Assembly (NCBI GenBank): GCA_020832565.1
Contig: JAFIEI010000006.1
Location: 50,384 to 114,383, forward strand
DNA length: 64,000 bases
Reading direction: 5' to 3'
Origin: Salinarimonas sp.
GTDB taxonomy: Bacteria; Pseudomonadota; Alphaproteobacteria; Rhizobiales; Beijerinckiaceae
A program made the position numbers and the translations under genes. The first letter of the stretch is position 1, and each line of letters opens with the position of its first letter. Shown here one piece after another: positions 1-9,608 of the stretch. Below the pieces are notes generated by a model that saw only the letters and a program-made list of their open reading frames with translations, did no database searches and had not been told where the DNA came from.

Positions 1-1877
1 GCGGGATCCTGCGCGACGTCTTCACCATGGGCGCGCGCCCCATCGCCGCACTCAACGCCCTGCGTTTCGGCTCCCCGGATCATCCGAGGACCCGCCACCT
101 CGTCTCCGGCGTGGTGCACGGGATCGGCGGCTACGGCAATTCCTTCGGCGTGCCGACCGTGGGCGGATCCGTCGGATTCCATTCGCGCTATGACGGCAAC
201 ATCCTCGTCAACGCCATGGCGGTGGGCCTCGCAAAGACCGACGAGATCTTCTACGCCAAGGCCACGGGGGTGGGAAACCCCATCGTCTATCTCGGCTCCA
301 AGACCGGGCGTGACGGCATCCACGGGGCCACCATGGCCTCGGCCAGCTTCGACGAATCGGCGGATGAGAAGCGCCCCACCGTCCAGGTCGGCGATCCTTT
401 CGCGGAGAAGCTTCTGCTCGAAGCCTGCCTCGAACTGATGGCATCGGGCGCGGTCATCGCCATCCAGGACATGGGCGCGGCGGGCCTGACCTCCTCTTCG
501 GTGGAGATGGGTGCGAAGGGCAATCTCGGCATCGAGCTCGATCTCGACGCGGTCCCCTGCCGCGAAGAGGGCATGACCGCCTATGAGATGATGCTCTCGG
601 AGAGCCAGGAGCGCATGCTCATGGTGCTCGAGCCCGGCATGGAGGAAGAGGCGCAGGCGATCTTCCGCAAATGGGAGCTCGATTTCGCCGTGATCGGCAA
701 GACCACCGACACCCTGCGTTTCGTCGTTAAGCATCAGGGCCGGGTCGAGGCCGATCTGCCGATCAAGGAACTGGGCGACGAGGCCCCGATCTATGATCGC
801 CCGCACGAGCCGACACCGCCGCGCCCGGAAATCGCAGCCGAGGACATCCGCCCTCCGCTGCGCGATTCGGAAGCCCTGATCGCACTCCTGAACACGCCGG
901 ACCTGTGCGCGAAGAACTGGATCTTCGAGCAATACGATCACCTCATTCTCGGCAATACCGTGCAGACGCCCGGCGGCGATGCGGCGATCGTGCGCGTCGA
1001 GGACGGGCCGAAAGGGCTCGCGCTCACCACCGATGTCACGCCCCGCTATTGCGAGGCCGATCCGGTCGAGGGCGGCAGGCAGGCGGTGGCGGAAGCCTAT
1101 CGCAATATCTGCGCAGTGGGCGGCAGGCCGCTGGCCATCACCGACAATCTCAATTTCGGCAATCCCGAGCGCCCGCATTTCATGGGCCAGCTCGTCGGCT
1201 GCATCCGGGGCATCGGCGAGGCCTGCGCCGCGCTCGATTTCCCCGTCGTCTCGGGCAATGTCTCGCTCTACAACGAGACCAACGAGATCGGCATCCTGCC
1301 CACCCCCACCATCGGCGGCGTCGGCCTCATCGATGATTGCGCGCGCCATGCCACGATCGGCTTCCGGCGTGACGACGACGTGATCCTGATCATCGGCGAG
1401 ACCCGCGGCTGGCTCGGCGCATCGGCCTATCTGGCAGAGATCTGCGGCCGCGAGGACGGCGCGCCGCCGCCGGTGGATCTGGAGCGCGAGCGCGCCCATG
1501 GCGGCTTCGTGCGTGCGGCCATCGCCGCCGGGCGGCTCGATTGCGTTCACGACATCTCCGATGGCGGGCTCGCCGTGGCCCTCGCCGAGATGGCCATGGC
1601 CGGCAATATGGGCGCGAGCATCGACACCCTGCCCGACGGTCCCTCACATGCCGTTCTGTTCGGCGAGGATCAGGGGCGCTACCTCATCGCCCTGCCCGAA
1701 GATGCGGCACAGGCTTTGATTGCAGATGCCCAGACCGCGGGAATTTTCGTCATGAAACTCGGTCGAACCGGTGGCGATGCGTTGATTCTGCCTGATAATC
1801 AGGCCATATCTATCGAAGCGCTGAAACAGGCGCACGAGAGCTGGCTGCCTGAATACATGGCAGCCGAACCGGCCTGA
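1..1877 (+). CDS. purL: Phosphoribosylformylglycinamidine synthase subunit PurL (5' truncated by window)
   Basis: Large subunit of FGAM synthase in de novo purine synthesis. It converts FGAR to FGAM with ATP and with ammonia supplied by PurQ. The frame is open from base 3, reading [15 protein letters not shown], a block found deep inside PurL, so the true start lies left of the window. About 625 residues are visible. Seen motifs include [14 protein letters not shown] and, in the second half, [11 protein letters not shown] and [11 protein letters not shown], typical of the ATP-binding AIR-synthase-like domains of the small (about 740 residue) PurL. bolA follows 14 bp later and grxD after that, a gene order common in Hyphomicrobiales. 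The only oddity is the window edge. Confidence 0.97.
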   Translation, partial: GILRDVFTMGARPIAALNALRFGSPDHPRTRHLVSGVVHGIGGYGNSFGVPTVGGSVGFHSRYDGNILVNAMAVGLAKTDEIFYAKATGVGNPIVYLGSKTGRDGIHGATMASASFDESADEKRPTVQVGDPFAEKLLLEACLELMASGAVIAIQDMGAAGLTSSSVEMGAKGNLGIELDLDAVPCREEGMTAYEMMLSESQERMLMVLEPGMEEEAQAIFRKWELDFAVIGKTTDTLRFVVKHQGRVEADLPIKELGDEAPIYDRPHEPTPPRPEIAAEDIRPPLRDSEALIALLNTPDLCAKNWIFEQYDHLILGNTVQTPGGDAAIVRVEDGPKGLALTTDVTPRYCEADPVEGGRQAVAEAYRNICAVGGRPLAITDNLNFGNPERPHFMGQLVGCIRGIGEACAALDFPVVSGNVSLYNETNEIGILPTPTIGGVGLIDDCARHATIGFRRDDDVILIIGETRGWLGASAYLAEICGREDGAPPPVDLERERAHGGFVRAAIAAGRLDCVHDISDGGLAVALAEMAMAGNMGASIDTLPDGPSHAVLFGEDQGRYLIALPEDAAQALIADAQTAGIFVMKLGRTGGDALILPDNQAISIEALKQAHESWLPEYMAAEPA

Positions 1878-1891
1878 GGAGAGTATCGCCC

Positions 1892-2125
1892 ATGCCCATG
1901 GAAGCCCGCGACATCGAGAAGATGATCAAGGAAGCCATTCCGGATGCCACGGTCGAAATCCGCGATCTGGCCGGCGACGGCGACCACTATGCCGCGACGG
2001 TCACTTCGGCGGAATTCAAGGGCAAGAGCCGGGTGCAGCAGCACCAGATGGTCTATCAGGCCCTGCAGGGGCGCATGGGCGGTGTCCTGCACGCCCTGGC
2101 GCTGACCACCATTCCCGCCGATTGA
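1892..2125 (+). CDS. bolA: BolA family protein
   Basis: Small BolA-like protein of 77 residues. Family members pair with monothiol CGFS glutaredoxins to bind or hand over [2Fe-2S] clusters and influence iron regulation. The sequence has the class II KH-like pattern with the conserved FKGKSRVQQHQMVYQAL helix and a C-terminal GVLHALALTT strand. A GAGGAGAG ribosome site ends nine bases before the first ATG; a second ATG two codons on (1898) is also possible. The CGFS glutaredoxin gene follows about 50 bp downstream, which supports a BolA-Grx pair. Function is inferred from family and context. Confidence 0.93.
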   Translation: MPMEARDIEKMIKEAIPDATVEIRDLAGDGDHYAATVTSAEFKGKSRVQQHQMVYQALQGRMGGVLHALALTTIPAD

Positions 2126-2175
2126 ACATTCACCCCGGGTCCGGCGTCTTGAGCGCCGGAGCACAGGAGTATCCC

Positions 2176-2508
2176 ATGAGCGCGCACGAGACCATCGACA
2201 CCGAAGTCAAGACCAACGACGTGGTACTCTTCATGAAGGGCACGCCGGACTTTCCGATGTGCGGCTTCTCCGGCCAGGTCGTCCAGATCCTGAACTATCT
2301 CGGCGTCGATTATAAAGGCATCAACGTCCTTGATGATGAGGGCATTCGCAGCGGCATCAAGGAATATTCCAGCTGGCCGACGATTCCGCAGCTCTACGTC
2401 AAGGGCGAGTTCGTCGGCGGCTGCGACATTGCCCGCGAGATGTTCCAGGCTGGAGAACTGCAGCAGTTCTTCACCGAGAAGGGCATCACGGTCAAGCAGG
2501 GCGCGTGA
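2176..2508 (+). CDS. grxD: Monothiol glutaredoxin, CGFS type (Grx4/GrxD)
   Basis: A 110-residue monothiol glutaredoxin that carries a [2Fe-2S] cluster and works with BolA in iron-sulfur delivery and iron sensing. The active-site motif is visible as KGTPDFPMCGFSGQ (about residues 21-34), followed by SSWPTIPQLYVKGEFVGGCD, the glutathione-binding TIP and GG-CD motifs. Start chosen at ATG 2176 behind CAGGAGT; the open frame runs upstream to a TTG at 2122, but that extension has no ribosome site and overlaps the end of bolA. The length matches the single-domain Grx4 family. Confidence 0.95.
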   Translation: MSAHETIDTEVKTNDVVLFMKGTPDFPMCGFSGQVVQILNYLGVDYKGINVLDDEGIRSGIKEYSSWPTIPQLYVKGEFVGGCDIAREMFQAGELQQFFTEKGITVKQGA

Positions 2509-2547
2509 TCCGCTGAACCTGGATGTGTCGGGGGTTGAGCGAAGCCG

Positions 2548-3171
2548 ATGTCGAGCGCGCGCATGCTGCCCCCGATCCTGCCGCCTGCCGGGGATGGCCA
2601 GCGCATCGGCCTGTTCGGCGGCAGTTTCGACCCGCCGCATGAAGGCCATCGCCATGTGGCGGTGACGGCGCTCAGGCGCCTGCGCCTCGATGCCGTCTGG
2701 TGGCTGGTCACGCCCGGCAATCCGCTGAAGGCCGGCAGGAGCATCGCCCCGCTCGCCGAGCGCATGGCGGCGGCCCGCGCGCTTGCCGCGCATCCGCGCA
2801 TCGCCGTCAGCGATGTCGAGCACCAGGCCGGTCTGCGCTATACCAGCGATACCCTGCATTACCTGCAAGAACGCCGGCCCGATCTCGCCTTCGTCTGGAT
2901 CATGGGCGCGGACGGGCTGACCCATTTCCACCGCTGGCGCGACTGGCGCGGCATCGCGCGGGCCATGCCGATCTGCGTGATCGACCGCCCCGGCCATTCC
3001 CGCGCCGCGACGGCCTCCCTTGCCGGGCAGGCACTCGCCCGTTACCGGTTGCCGGAGGCGGCGGCGCCGGTTCTCGCCGGCGCCCCGCCCCCCGCCTGGA
3101 TCTTCCTGCACGGCCCGCGCCTGCCGATCTCCTCGACGCAGATCCGCACGAGCCGTGAGGCCGGCATCTGA
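2548..3171 (+). CDS. nadD: Nicotinate-nucleotide adenylyltransferase
   Basis: Catalyses ATP + NaMN to deamido-NAD in NAD biosynthesis; cytosolic. 207 residues, normal for NadD. The nucleotidyltransferase signature GGSFDPPHEGHRHV is at about residues 24-37 and the C-terminal PISSTQIRTSREAGI carries the ISSTxIR phosphate-binding motif. No strong ribosome site is visible before ATG 2548; an internal ATG at 2563 is an alternative. In many alphaproteobacteria nadD sits with obg, proBA or rsfS; here it follows the glutaredoxin gene. It ends two bases from the stop of the converging wall-hydrolase gene. Confidence 0.93.
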   Translation: MSSARMLPPILPPAGDGQRIGLFGGSFDPPHEGHRHVAVTALRRLRLDAVWWLVTPGNPLKAGRSIAPLAERMAAARALAAHPRIAVSDVEHQAGLRYTSDTLHYLQERRPDLAFVWIMGADGLTHFHRWRDWRGIARAMPICVIDRPGHSRAATASLAGQALARYRLPEAAAPVLAGAPPPAWIFLHGPRLPISSTQIRTSREAGI

Positions 3172-3173
3172 TC

Positions 3174-3920
3174 TCAGGCCAATACCCGCCCGAAACCCAG
3201 CAGGCGCTGGATGCGCCCGAGCACGTAGCTGTAGCGCTGCACCCGTGACGGATAGGGCCCGCGATTGCCCTCGATGGTGGTCACGATCCCGTCGGCATGG
3301 CGCTCGACCAGCCCGATATGGCCCTGCCAGCCATTGATGGCGCCGCGCCACCAGACGATGATGTCACCCGCTCGCGGCGGATCGTCCGGTCCCGCCTCAA
3401 AGTCCCAGCCCTTGCGCCGGAACTGGTTGCGGATATCGCGTGCGCCCAGCGAATATCTGAACGGCATTTCCTGCCCGATCTGCGCCGCGCCCTTGCGAAA
3501 ACACCAGCTGACGAAACCGGCGCACCAGTTCGCCCCCTCCCCGATTCGCCCGTCGAGATAGAGTCGTATATCCGGCCCGCGATTGTCGCCGCCCGCTTCC
3601 CCCGCACCGCGCCCCATCTCCGCGCGCGCAACATCCAGTGCGGCGATGCCGAAGCGGCTGCCCGGCGCTTCGACGTCCCGAGCCGCCTCGGCGCGCCGCC
3701 CGAGCGCCATATCGAGCGCGAAACGCGTCAGCGGCCCGACGACCCCGTCCACGACCAGCGGATCCCCGCGCGGATCGAGCGCTTGCGCCTGAAACGCCCG
3801 CACCGCCCGGTCCATCACATTATCGAACTCGCTTTGCGGACAGCGCAGATAATCCAGCGCCATCAGATCCTCACTGAGGCCGCGCACAGCCTCCCCCTTC
3901 GATCCCTTTCGCAACAACAT
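3174..3920 (-). CDS. Peptidoglycan-binding and CHAP-like cysteine hydrolase
   Basis: Predicted wall-acting amidase/endopeptidase of 248 residues. Residues about 1-70 form a PG_binding_1-like unit (LLRKGSKGEAVRGLSEDL ... DGVVGPLTRFALD). The second half resembles CHAP domains: GANWCAGFVSWCFRKG gives the likely nucleophile Cys, and GDIIVWWRG with GHIGLVERH supplies the conserved His. Start placed at ATG 3920, behind GAGGAGCAGGGC; the frame stays open 12 codons further to 3956. No signal peptide is evident, so export would need another route, or the enzyme acts inside the cell. It lies 98 bp downstream of the PBP1A gene on the same strand, which fits a wall-metabolism pair. Exact cleavage specificity is unknown. 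Confidence 0.75.
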   Translation of the reverse strand: MLLRKGSKGEAVRGLSEDLMALDYLRCPQSEFDNVMDRAVRAFQAQALDPRGDPLVVDGVVGPLTRFALDMALGRRAEAARDVEAPGSRFGIAALDVARAEMGRGAGEAGGDNRGPDIRLYLDGRIGEGANWCAGFVSWCFRKGAAQIGQEMPFRYSLGARDIRNQFRRKGWDFEAGPDDPPRAGDIIVWWRGAINGWQGHIGLVERHADGIVTTIEGNRGPYPSRVQRYSYVLGRIQRLLGFGRVLA

Positions 3921-4018
3921 GCCCTGCTCCTCTCTCGCCCGGTAGGAGAGAGGCAAATAAGATAAATTTCCTTATTTACAAGATAGTACGAAAAATTTCC
4001 TACACCGAGAGCGCAACC

Positions 4019-6283
4019 TCAATACACCCCGAACAACCGCCCCAGGAATCCCGGTTCGGATTGCTGCGGCGGGATGCCGACCGGGGCCGGGGGTACGCCG
4101 TCATGGCGGCCATCATGCGCGGCGATGCCGCCGGTCGTGCCGGGCGGGACGGGGCCGTGTTCGACCATGGGGGGCGCGAAGCCGCCGGGATCGCGCGGGG
4201 CATGCCAGCGATCGGCGCCGGGCAGCGGCATCGGATATTCGGCCGCGAGCGCACGTTCCATGTAGCGTGCCCAGATATCGAGGGGCAGATTGCCGCCGGA
4301 GGCGCGGTTCGTGGAGCTGTTGTCGTCATTGCCGATCCAGACACCGGTGACCAGCGACGCCGTATAGCCGACGAACCAGGCATCGCGGAAACCCTGGCTG
4401 GTCCCGGTCTTGCCGCCGGCCTGCCAGTCGGGAAGCGCGGCACGGCGCCCGGTTCCGGCCACCATGGTTTCATGCATCATCGCATTCATCTTCGACACGG
4501 TATCGTCATCGATGACCTGGCCGAGACCGGCGCGCACGCGGTGATAGAGCACCTCGCCGGACGCCGTCTCCACCCGCGTGATGACATGCGGGATCACGCC
4601 CGTGCCGCCATTGGCGAAGGTCGCATAGGCCCCCGTCAGTTCCAGCGGCGTCACCTCCGAGGTGCCGAGCGCGATCGAGGCATTGGCCTGCAGCGCCGAG
4701 CGGATGCCCAGCCGCTGGGCGACACTGATCACCTCGCGCACGCCCACTTCCATGCCCAGGCTCACCGCCACCGTGTTAAGCGAGAGCGAGAGCGCCTCAC
4801 GCAGGGTGACCGGGCCGCGGAAATCGCGCGAGAAATTCTCCGGGCTCCAGTCGCCGAGACGGATCGGACGGTCCTCGCGGATGGTATCGGGGGTCAGCCC
4901 GCGCTCCATCGCCGCGAGATAGACGAAGGGCTTGAAGGCGGAGCCCGGCTGCCGGCGTGCGGCGACGGCGCGGTTGAACTGGCTTTGCGCATAATCCTTG
5001 CCGCCGACCAGCGCCTTGATCGCGCCGTCGGGCCGCAGCGAGACGATGGCTCCCTGCTCCACGCCGAAGCGTTCGCCCTGCTCGCTCAGTTCCGCGATCA
5101 GCGAGGCCTCGGCAGCCTGCTGCAGGCCGAGATCGATCGTGGTGTGGACGATCACGTCCTGCTGCACCGCGCCGATGAAATCGTCGAGCACGTCCATGAC
5201 GTAGTCGGCGGCGTAATTCGCGGTGCCCGGGCCGAGGGGGCGGTTGATCTCGGCCGGACGCGCCATGGCATTGGCCATCCGGTTTTCATCGATGAAGCCC
5301 TGGTTGGCCATGGCGTTGAGGACGAGCGCCGCGCGGTCGCGGGCCGCTTGCGGATTGCGCGTCGGGGCGAGCCGCGAGGGAGCCTGGACGAGGCCGGCGA
5401 GCATCGCCGCTTCCGCCAGCGTCAGTTCCTCCGCCGCCTTGTCGAAATAGCGCCGCGCCGCCGCCTCGACGCCATAGGCGCCGGCGCCGAAATAGACGCG
5501 GTTCATGTAGAGTTCGAGCAACTCGTCCTTGCCGTGGCGACGCTCCAGCCACAGAGCGAGGATCGCCTCCTGGATCTTGCGCGAGGCGGTACGCTCATGC
5601 GTGAGAAAGAGATTTTTGGCGAGCTGCTGGGTGATCGTGGAGCCCCCCTGCACCGTCGCCCCGGTTGCGAGATTGGTCGCGAGCGCGCGCCCGATCCCGA
5701 CGGGATCGATGCCGAAATGGCTGTAGAAACGCCGGTCCTCGATCGCGATGAAGGCCTGGGGCACATGGCCCGGCAGATCATGGATGGAGACGTTGCGCCC
5801 GCCGGTCTCGCCGCGATTGGCGATCAGCGTGCCGTCATTGGCGAGAATCTCGATATTGGGCGGACGCTTGGGCACCGCGAGGCGATCGATCGGAGGCAAT
5901 TGCGTGGCGTGATAGACCACGAGCCCCGTCAGTGCGATCGCCGCCCAGAGCGTGAGCACGACGCAGCCATAGACGATCCGCCCGAGGAACGAGCGCCGCC
6001 GCCTTCCGCCGCGCCGACCGGCGCGCCCGTTGCCGCGCGTTCCCGCCTTGCGGTTTTTCGAAGCGGCGGCGTTACCGCCATTGCCGCGTGTCGCCTTGCG
6101 CGTGCCCGCTTGCTTTCCCGCCGCATTGCCCGCCCGTCTGGCCATGGCATCCTCGTGAATCGGGCCTCCCGCACGGTCCTGCGGGCTCAGGCGCAGATCG
6201 GGAATGCCGGAGGCGGATGCGGGAAAATCGAGCATCGGCTCCCGCCGCTCCCGCTTGTCCTTCCTGCCTGAGAACAGACCCAT
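4019..6283 (-). CDS. mrcA: Penicillin-binding protein 1A (bifunctional transglycosylase/transpeptidase)
   Basis: Class A PBP of 754 residues that polymerises glycan strands and cross-links peptides in the periplasm. A long basic, low-complexity cytoplasmic tail (residues 40-100, rich in R, K, G, A) precedes one membrane segment near 105-130. The GT51 domain follows: AIEDRRFYSHFG with the catalytic Glu, GGSTITQQLAKNLFL and ELYMNRVYFGAGAYG. The transpeptidase domain shows GSAFKPF (nucleophile Ser, about 447), SLSLNT (about 501) and KTGTSQGFRDAW (about 624). It belongs to the PBP1A/PbpC-like group; the exact paralogue is uncertain. The wall hydrolase gene lies just downstream. Confidence 0.95.
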   Translation of the reverse strand: MGLFSGRKDKRERREPMLDFPASASGIPDLRLSPQDRAGGPIHEDAMARRAGNAAGKQAGTRKATRGNGGNAAASKNRKAGTRGNGRAGRRGGRRRRSFLGRIVYGCVVLTLWAAIALTGLVVYHATQLPPIDRLAVPKRPPNIEILANDGTLIANRGETGGRNVSIHDLPGHVPQAFIAIEDRRFYSHFGIDPVGIGRALATNLATGATVQGGSTITQQLAKNLFLTHERTASRKIQEAILALWLERRHGKDELLELYMNRVYFGAGAYGVEAAARRYFDKAAEELTLAEAAMLAGLVQAPSRLAPTRNPQAARDRAALVLNAMANQGFIDENRMANAMARPAEINRPLGPGTANYAADYVMDVLDDFIGAVQQDVIVHTTIDLGLQQAAEASLIAELSEQGERFGVEQGAIVSLRPDGAIKALVGGKDYAQSQFNRAVAARRQPGSAFKPFVYLAAMERGLTPDTIREDRPIRLGDWSPENFSRDFRGPVTLREALSLSLNTVAVSLGMEVGVREVISVAQRLGIRSALQANASIALGTSEVTPLELTGAYATFANGGTGVIPHVITRVETASGEVLYHRVRAGLGQVIDDDTVSKMNAMMHETMVAGTGRRAALPDWQAGGKTGTSQGFRDAWFVGYTASLVTGVWIGNDDNSSTNRASGGNLPLDIWARYMERALAAEYPMPLPGADRWHAPRDPGGFAPPMVEHGPVPPGTTGGIAAHDGRHDGVPPAPVGIPPQQSEPGFLGRLFGVY

Positions 6284-6554
6284 ATCCCGCGTCCCCGCGA
6301 TGTTGCGTGCTTAAGGCCGAGTTAATCGGCATTCGCAATCTAAATGTGGCGGTTTAAGGAGCGATGAACGAAAGCACGTTGCGTCTGCGGCGTTGAGTGG
6401 CAGGTCTGGCGCTTCGAGCGACCGGCCCAGGGGTACTCAAAAAAGCAATCTAAAATTCATATTCATCTGTTTTGCGATTTTTAAATGGTGTATCGGATCT
6501 TTCGATTATGGCGATGCGGGCTCGCACGTAAAGTTGCAGATTCAGGAGATTGCA

Positions 6555-7283
6555 TTGAGTTCGGTAATTCGCGTCATCAGTCTGCCCGATGCGCATGAAC
6601 GCAGAGCCCGGATGAAGCGTCAGCTCGACCCGCTCGGTGCAAACTGGTCGTTCTTCGATGCCTGGCGCCATGCACCGCCAGGTTTGCCCGTGGGGCGCAT
6701 GATCGATCGCGAGCTGACACAAGGGGAGCTCGGATGCTTCAGCAGCCATTACGTTGCCTGGCAATGGTTCGTGGAACAGAGCGAGGCCGACCAACTCGTC
6801 ATACTCGAAGACGATACCGTCCTTGACCCGGATTTCTTTCTCGCCATCGATGAGTGGACGCACGCGCTGGAACAGGTCGACATGGTCCGCCTCTACGGCC
6901 AGAAGTTCCGGCGCTGGAGCCGATTGCGACGTATCCGGAACAAGCGCCTCGTTCGGTATTTCGAGGCGCCTACCGGCACGCAGGCTTACATCCTGACACG
7001 AAGGGGCGCGATGCGGCTCCTCCGGTCGATAAAACGGATCGAGCGCCCCATAGATGACGAGCTCAATCGGTTCTGGGCCCACGGTGTTCTCCCCATGGCG
7101 CTCTTTCCCTACCCGGTGATAGAATGCTGCGGACCGAGTTCCGCCACTATGGGAGATCGACGCCGTGGCCAGATGACGCCCGGAGTGGCATTGCAGTATC
7201 ATGCGCATCGACTCGCCGAGGATTTGCGCAGGCTCGCCTGCAACATAAGGCTTGCCGTCACGCAGCACCGCTTGTCGGACTGA
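6555..7283 (+). CDS. Glycosyltransferase family 25 (LPS/surface glycan)
   Basis: Predicted GT25 transferase of about 242 residues that adds a sugar, often galactose, to surface glycan. It opens with IRVISLPDAHERRARM, the GT25 N-terminal strand and helix. LTQGELGCFSSHYVAW and LVILEDDTVLDPDF carry the conserved ELGC-SH block and the acidic metal site. TGTQAYILTRRGAMRLL is the typical late motif. I chose TTG 6555 because AGGAG sits six bases upstream and homology begins there; an upstream ATG at 6393 would add an AT-rich, unlike extension. Base composition from 6430 on is lower in GC than the neighbours, so transfer is possible. The 270 bp before it hold no other gene I can support. Confidence 0.8.
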   Translation: MSSVIRVISLPDAHERRARMKRQLDPLGANWSFFDAWRHAPPGLPVGRMIDRELTQGELGCFSSHYVAWQWFVEQSEADQLVILEDDTVLDPDFFLAIDEWTHALEQVDMVRLYGQKFRRWSRLRRIRNKRLVRYFEAPTGTQAYILTRRGAMRLLRSIKRIERPIDDELNRFWAHGVLPMALFPYPVIECCGPSSATMGDRRRGQMTPGVALQYHAHRLAEDLRRLACNIRLAVTQHRLSD

Positions 7284-7438
7284 CGCTCGAAGACGGGGCA
7301 TGGAACGCGAGACAGGCCGTTCGATTCCGCTGACGCATTCCCGCATTCTGTTCGTATTGACGAGCGGCATCGCGCATTGACTTCGGCAGATGCCGGGTTT
7401 TGATGACGCAGAACACAATTTGCTGGAGAAACCACGCC

Positions 7439-8626
7439 ATGCCGAAGATCGTCGAAGCCTTTTCGCGGATCGGCGAGGAAAATGCCTTCGCCGTCCTCGC
7501 GCGCGCCACGCAATTGCAGGCGCAGGGGCGCGACGTCATCAATCTCGGCATCGGCCAGCCCGATTTCGCCACGCCCGAACATATCGTCGAGGCTGCGATC
7601 AAGGCGCTGCGCGACGGCCATCACGGCTATACGCCCGCCACCGGCATCCTGCCCCTGCGCGAGGCGATCTGCCGCGACCTCGCCCGCCGGCTCGATGCGA
7701 ATGTCTCGCCCGATGCGGTGATGGTGATGCCCGGCGGCAAGGTGACCATGTTCGCCGCGATCCTGATGTTCGGCGAGCCGGGCGCCGAGATCCTCTACCC
7801 CGATCCGGGCTTTCCGATCTACCGCTCGATGATCGAGTTCACCGGCGCGACCCCCGTCCCCGTGCCGATCCGCGAGGAGAACGGCTTTGCCTTCTCGGCG
7901 CAGGAAACGCTTTCGCTGATCACACCGCGCACGCGCCTCCTGATCCTGAACTCCCCGGCCAATCCGACCGGCGGCGTCACCCCGAAGGTCGAGATCGACG
8001 CGCTCGTCGCCGGGCTCGCGGCGCATCCGCATGTCGCGATCCTCTCCGACGAGATCTACGGCAGCATGACCTATGACGGCGAGCCGCATGTCTCGCTCTT
8101 GTCATATCCCGACATCCGCGACAGGCTTATCTATCTCGACGGCGCCTCGAAGACCTATGCCATGACGGGCTGGCGGCTCGGCTGGTCGGTCTGGCCGCCA
8201 GCCTTCTACGAGGCGGCGCGCAAGCTCGCGGTGAACTCCTTCTCCTGCGTCAATGCAGCGACGCAATATGCCGGCATCGCCGCCCTCGACGGGCCGCAGG
8301 ATCGCGTTGGCGAAATGATGGCGGCCTTCGATGCGCGCCGCAAGTTGGTGGTGGAGGGGCTCAACGCCCTGCCCGGCATCAGCTGCCGCACACCGAAGGG
8401 CGCCTTCTACGCCTTCCCCAATATCCGCGAGACCGGCTGGAAGGCCAAGCCGCTCGCCTCGGCGCTTCTCGAAACAGCCGGCGTCGCCGTGATCGGCGGC
8501 CCGGATTTCGGCGTCCACGGCGAAGGCTATCTGCGCCTCTCCTATGCCGCCTCACAGGAGGCGATCAGCGCCGCGCTGGCACGGATGGGGGATTTCCTTG
8601 AAGGCGAGGCGCCGCCACAGCGGTAA
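7439..8626 (+). CDS. PLP-dependent aminotransferase, class I (AspC-like)
   Basis: Fold-type I aminotransferase of about 395 residues. Visible motifs are NLGIGQPDFATPEHI, ILNSPANPTGGV with the conserved Asn and Pro, SDEIYGSM, and SKTYAMTGWRLGW holding the PLP-binding Lys. The C-terminal GYLRLSYAAS contains the substrate-carboxylate Arg. Substrate cannot be fixed from sequence; aspartate, aromatic or branched-chain amino acids are all possible. Start placed at ATG 7439, preceded by CTGGAGAAA; an in-frame ATG at 7400 lacks a ribosome site. It stands alone between the glycosyltransferase and an AT-rich gap. Confidence 0.9.
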   Translation: MPKIVEAFSRIGEENAFAVLARATQLQAQGRDVINLGIGQPDFATPEHIVEAAIKALRDGHHGYTPATGILPLREAICRDLARRLDANVSPDAVMVMPGGKVTMFAAILMFGEPGAEILYPDPGFPIYRSMIEFTGATPVPVPIREENGFAFSAQETLSLITPRTRLLILNSPANPTGGVTPKVEIDALVAGLAAHPHVAILSDEIYGSMTYDGEPHVSLLSYPDIRDRLIYLDGASKTYAMTGWRLGWSVWPPAFYEAARKLAVNSFSCVNAATQYAGIAALDGPQDRVGEMMAAFDARRKLVVEGLNALPGISCRTPKGAFYAFPNIRETGWKAKPLASALLETAGVAVIGGPDFGVHGEGYLRLSYAASQEAISAALARMGDFLEGEAPPQR

Positions 8627-9053
8627 TGGGGGCGCTCGGCATCGGCTGCAGCTGCACCGAACCGCCATTGTATCCGCTCCTTGCCGACCGGTGACGAGGA
8701 AGGCTATCGGTCGATCGTGTGGATCGACCCGCGGATCGTTCCTGGGTCTGAGCCAGCCGCGTGAGCAGCAGGCGGGCCGGGTGCGCTCCCCCTTTCGCGC
8801 CAGATGCCGAGGGGTGCACATCTTCGGCCGAGAAATCGATGAGCATCTGGGCCGGTGGGCATCGGGCGCGCCAGATCTCGATGAAATGCGCTTTAGCTTT
8901 CAATGACCGGACTATCAAGCACTACAAACACAATACTAAAAGATTTTGTATTGAAGTAAATTACAGTCAAAAATTTATATTTAGCCAAAACTATATTCTA
9001 TTATATATACAAAAACTTATTCATCAGGACGCTCTTAAAACGATAGAAAAATT
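8627..9053. other. Intergenic, right part AT-rich
   Basis: About 430 bp between two convergent genes. The left two thirds have ordinary GC but no frame with both a ribosome site and recognisable protein. From about 8900 the composition turns strongly AT-rich, with runs such as TTTATATTTAGCC, and stays lower in GC through the fasciclin gene. No clear intrinsic terminator or RNA gene is visible. Confidence 0.6.
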
Positions 9054-9575
9054 CTACTGAGGCGGGAGCAAAACCATATCAACTGAGTGAATAATGCCAT
9101 TTGATGCCTCTATATCAGTAGCCGATACCGCAACATCTCCCACCATAATGCCGCCTTCCGATCCTTCGACAACGAGTGTCGTCTGCGCCGCTGTGGTAAC
9201 GGTAACTGTCTGAGTACCAATATCAACTGATGTCATGGAACCCGGCACGACGTGGTGCCCCAGAATATAATTCAACTGATTTCTGTTCTGCGGAGAAAAA
9301 AGTGCGTCGCGCGTTGTCTGTGGAATACGCTCGAATGCTGCATTTGTCGGCGCAAACAAGGTGAACGGTCCACCTTCTAAAAAAGCTTCTTCGAGACCTG
9401 CAAGAACAATGGCTTCCGAAAGAATACTGAAATTTTGATCTGCGCTTACTATTTCTCCGATGGAAGGAGCGCCCATGTTCCTTTCATCCATTTGTGCAAT
9501 CACGCTCGTGGCAGAAAAAGCGAGGAGCGAAGTGGTCAGCGCCGCGACTGAGAAAATTCTATTGATACAGATCAT
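9054..9575 (-). CDS. Secreted fasciclin (FAS1) domain protein
   Basis: Exported single-FAS1 protein of 173 residues; FAS1 proteins mediate adhesion or surface contacts. Residues 1-28 form a signal peptide ending at about VIAQ. The FAS1 domain shows the H1-like box GGPFTLFAPTNAAFERIP, then LNYILGHHVVPG, and the H2-like end IEASNGIIHSVDMVLLPP. Start set at ATG 9575 behind GGAGAGGATTTCGCCTT; the frame stays open to 9608. Codon and base use are clearly richer in A/T than surrounding genes, suggesting acquisition. No partner genes are adjacent, so its role here is unknown. Confidence 0.85.
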   Translation of the reverse strand: MICINRIFSVAALTTSLLAFSATSVIAQMDERNMGAPSIGEIVSADQNFSILSEAIVLAGLEEAFLEGGPFTLFAPTNAAFERIPQTTRDALFSPQNRNQLNYILGHHVVPGSMTSVDIGTQTVTVTTAAQTTLVVEGSEGGIMVGDVAVSATDIEASNGIIHSVDMVLLPPQ

Positions 9576-9592
9576 AAGGCGAAATCCTCTCC

Positions 9593-9608
9593 GTGTGTCT
9601 AAACACAC
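9593..9608. promoter_or_regulatory. Palindrome upstream of the fasciclin gene
   Basis: GTGTGT-CTAAA-CACAC type perfect inverted repeat (GTGTGT at 9593-9598, ACACAC at 9603-9608), three bases upstream of the fasciclin ribosome site region. It could be an operator or a leader hairpin. No regulator can be named. Confidence 0.35.

Noticed and set aside
4061-6271. 736-residue frame antisense to the PBP1A gene
   Set aside because: Compositional shadow of a certain gene; rich in R, A, G and H with no domain.
6364-6396. Ten-codon leader peptide before the glycosyltransferase
   Set aside because: AAGGAG is only two bases from the ATG and the stop is far from the GT25 start; no reason to think it is translated.
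8761-9060. 99-residue frame in the AT-rich gap
   Set aside because: Starts in GC-rich sequence and ends in AT-rich sequence with no ribosome site; chance frame.
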